A DNA stretch of 64,000 nucleotides from Hydractinia symbiolongicarpus (Eukaryota; Cnidaria; Hydrozoa; Anthoathecata; Hydractiniidae), in the NCBI RefSeq assembly GCF_029227915.1, contig NC_079888.1:20998001-21062000 (forward strand). The letters are read 5' to 3'. Each line of letters opens with the position of its first letter. Within the stretch, counting starts at the first letter, position 1. Positions 61,161-64,000 of this stretch are shown in pieces. The position numbers were made by a program, and so were the translations under genes. The notes under the pieces were generated by a model that had not been told where the DNA came from, did not search any database, and worked only from the letters and a program-made list of their open reading frames with translations.

Positions 61161-64000
61161 TGCGGGACCAATCCTAGCCATTATCTCGCGCTGAAGAAAT
61201 AGCGGCAGTTTCAAAAACTACATTTCATTGACGTTCTAACGATGTTAGTCCGTTTGAGTTACAACGGTTGGGTCACATATTCGTACCAACATGTATTTAG
61301 CGATATTTTTCTGATATTACCAGGTTGCATCGCTTTTAACTATGAAACGATTGACTGTGGGACTTAATTGAGCTATCTTTGGACTGTCACCTGATAAATG
61401 AGATAAAAGAGACAATTGGACTCCAAGAAAAAACATTCTTCTTAATTTGACATGATTGCCGAAACTCAGCGATTACACTGGGCCCTGTGGTAGCGCTTCA
61501 ATTAAGAATTAAGATAAAAAAGTCATTTTTTTATTGTGGGACCAATTCTAGCCATTATCCTGCGCTGATGAAATAGCGACAGTTTCAAAAACTACATTTT
61601 ATTGACTTTCTAACGGTGTCAGTCCGTTTGAGTTTCAACGGTTGTGTCACATATTCGTACCAACATGTATTTAGCGATATTTTTCTGATATTACTAGGTT
61701 GCATCGCTTTTAACAATGAAACGATTGATTGTGGGACTTAATTGAGCTAACTGTGTACTGTCACCTGATAAATGTGATAAATGAGACAATTGGACTCCAA
61801 GAAATAACATTCTTGTTAATTTGACGTGATTGCCGGAACTCAGCGATTACACTGGGCACTGTGGTAGCGCTTCATTTAAAAATTAAGATACAAAAAGTCA
61901 TTTTTTTATTGCGGGACCAATCCTAGCCATTATCTCGCGCTGAAGAAATAGCGGCAGTTTCGGAAACTACATTTCATTGACGTTCTAACGGTGTTAGTCC
62001 GTTTGAGTTACAACGGTTGAGTCACATATTCGTACCAACATGTATTTAGCGATATTTTTCTGATATTACCAGGTTGCATCGCTTTTAACTATGAAACGAT
62101 TGACTGTGGGACTTAATTCAGCTATCTTTGGACTGTCACCTGATAAATGAGATAAAAGAGACAATTGGACTCCAAGAAAAAACATTCTTCTTAATTTGAC
62201 ATGATTGCCGAAACTCAGCGATTACACTGGGCCCTGTGGTAGCGCTTCAATTAAGAATTAAGATAAAAAAGTTATTTTTTTATTGCGGGACCAATCCTAG
62301 CCATTATCTCGCGCTGAAGAAATAGCGGCAGTTTCAAAAACTACATTTCATTGACTTTCTAACGGTGTCAATCCGTTTGAGTTTTAATGGTTGTGTCACA
62401 TATTCGTACCAACATGTATTTAGCGATATTTTTTTGATATTACTAGGTTGCATCGCTTTTAACAATGAAACGTTGACTGTGGGACTTAATTGAATTAACT
62501 TTGGACTGTGATCTGATAAATGTGATAAATGAGACAATTGGACTCCAAGAAATAACATTCTTCTTAATTTGACGTGATTGCCAAAACTCAGCGATTACAC
62601 TGGGCTCTGTGGTAGCGCTTCAATTAAGAATTAAGATAAAAAAGTCATTTTTTTATTGCGGGACAAATCCTAGCCATTATCCTGCGCTGATGAAACAGCA
62701 ACAGTTTCAAAAACTACATTTCATTGACTTTCTAACGGTGTCAGTCCGTTTGAGTTTCAACGGTTGTGTCACATATTCGTACCAACATGTATTTAGCGAT
62801 ATTTTTCTGATATTACTAGGTTGCATCGCTTTTAACAATGAAACGATTGACTGTTGGACTTAATTGAGCTAACTGTGTACTGTCACCTGATAAATGTGAT
62901 AAATGAGACAATTGGACTCCAAGAAATAACATTCTTGTTAATTTGCCGTGATTGCCGGAACTCAACGATTACACTGGGCTCTGTGGTACCGCTTCAATTA
63001 AGAATTAAGATAAAAAAGTCATTTTTTGACTTTTTAACGTGTCAGTCCGTTTGAGTTACAACGGTTGGGTCACATATTCGTACCAACATATATTTAGCGA
63101 TATTTTTCTGATATTACTAGGTTGCATCGCTTTTAACTATGAAACGATTGACTGTGGGACTTAATTGAACTAACTTTGGACTGTCACCTGATAAATGTGA
63201 TAAAAGAGAAAATTGGACTCCAAGAAAAAACACTCTTTTTAATTTGACATGATTGCCGAAACTCAGCGATTACACTGGGCTCTGTGGTAGCGCTTCATTT
63301 AAGAATTATGTTAAAAAAAGTCATTTTTTTATTGTGGGACCAATCCTAGCCATTATCCTGCGCTGATGAAATAGCGACAGTTTCAAAAACTACATTTCAT
63401 TGACTTTCTAACGGTGTCAGTCCGTTTGAGTTTCAACGGTTGTGTCACATATTCGTACCAACATGTATTTAGCGATATTTTTCTGATATTACTAGGTTGC
63501 ATCGCTTTTAACAATGAAACGATTGACTGTTGGACTTAATTGAGCTAACTGTGTACTGTCACCTGATAAATGTGATAAATGAGACAATTGGACTCCAAGA
63601 AATAACATTCTTGTTAATTTGACGTGATTGCCGGAACTCAGCGATTACACTGGGCACTGTGGTAGCGCTTCGTTTAAAAATTAAGATACAAAAAGTCATT
63701 TCTTTATTGCGGGACCAATCCTAGCCATTATCTCGCGCTGAAGAAATAGCGGCAGTTTCAAAAACTACATTTCATTGACGTTCTAACGGTGTTAGTCCGT
63801 TTGAGTTACAACGGTTGGGTCACATATTCGTACCAACATGTATTTAGCGATATTTTTCTGATATTACCAGGTTGCATCGCTTTTAACTATGAAACGATTG
63901 ACTGTGGGACTTAATTGAGCTATCTTTGGACTGTCACCTGATAAATGAGATAAAAGAGACAATTGGACTCCAAGAAAAAACATTCTTCTTAATTTGACAT

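Larger units (their letters stand above)
22726..64000 (+). repeat. Satellite array, right arm (~374 bp monomer)
   Basis: About 110 further monomers of the same satellite, same orientation, running off the window end. The first monomer resumes exactly where the left arm stopped (CCAGAACT then ACATTTCATTGAC), so both arms were one array before the transposon landed. The arm is divided into domains with different higher-order periods, listed separately. Homogenisation is strongest at 40-56 kb, where units 1873, 3745 and 11,162 bp apart are near-identical by eye. Function is not readable from sequence. Known satellites with this structure are typically centromeric or pericentromeric, which is inference here. 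No CENP-B-box-like motif was noticed. Confidence 0.97.

Noticed and set aside
22726-64000. CENP-B box as proof of a centromere
   Set aside because: I saw no good match to the TTCG-4-A-2-CGGGA pattern in the monomer; centromere identity stays an inference from array structure.

Overview
The window is eukaryotic, almost certainly animal. It is AT-rich, has no bacterial gene layout, carries a gene split by GT-AG introns, a tRNA-derived SINE and several nested DNA-transposon remnants, and most of it is one satellite DNA. The spliced gene resembles, from memory only, a multicopy uncharacterised protein family seen in cnidarian and sponge genomes. A cnidarian (perhaps hydrozoan) source is therefore my best guess, not a demonstrated fact.

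Layout. Positions 1-12192 and 22726-64000 are two arms of one head-to-tail satellite array, monomer about 374 bp, all in the same orientation, roughly 143 copies. Monomers fall into variant classes that recur in fixed order and form higher-order repeats (HORs). These are dimers of about 747 bp and trimers of 1122 bp in the left arm. In the right arm there are tetramers of about 1496-1498 bp at 26.9-29.9 kb and 36.5-39.5 kb, pentamers of about 1873 bp at 46.1-53.6 kb with an alternating 3745 bp super-period, and a 5.2 kb block repeated 11,162 bp away. Several right-arm HORs carry a monomer with a fixed ~73 bp internal deletion. This is how centromeric or pericentromeric satellite behaves; nothing in the array looks like a gene.

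The array is cut once, at 12193-22725, by a 10,533 bp DNA transposon. It has 14 bp terminal inverted repeats (CGATGTAGTTAAGG) and a 6 bp target duplication (AGAACT). Intact monomers elsewhere in the window serve as the empty site. Inside is one plus-strand gene, 13934-20363, which I reconstruct as seven coding exons with phase-compatible splice sites (about 1,200 codons). It has an upstream promoter-like cluster (CCAAT, YY1-like, E2F-like) and possibly a 5' UTR intron. The copy is dead: an in-frame TAA in exon 5, a frameshift later in exon 5, and an in-frame TAG just after a CxxC zinc-finger-like motif in exon 7.

The transposon has itself been colonised. There are hairpin elements in intron 1, a 350 bp inverted-repeat element in intron 2, a 28 bp minisatellite in intron 4, and a diverged direct duplication in intron 5. 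Downstream of the gene are a TTCGGCA-palindrome-rich element and an 801 bp element with 10 bp target duplications (Mutator-like by that length), which in turn contains a tRNA-derived SINE. Nesting gives the order: satellite array, then large transposon, then 801 bp element, then SINE.
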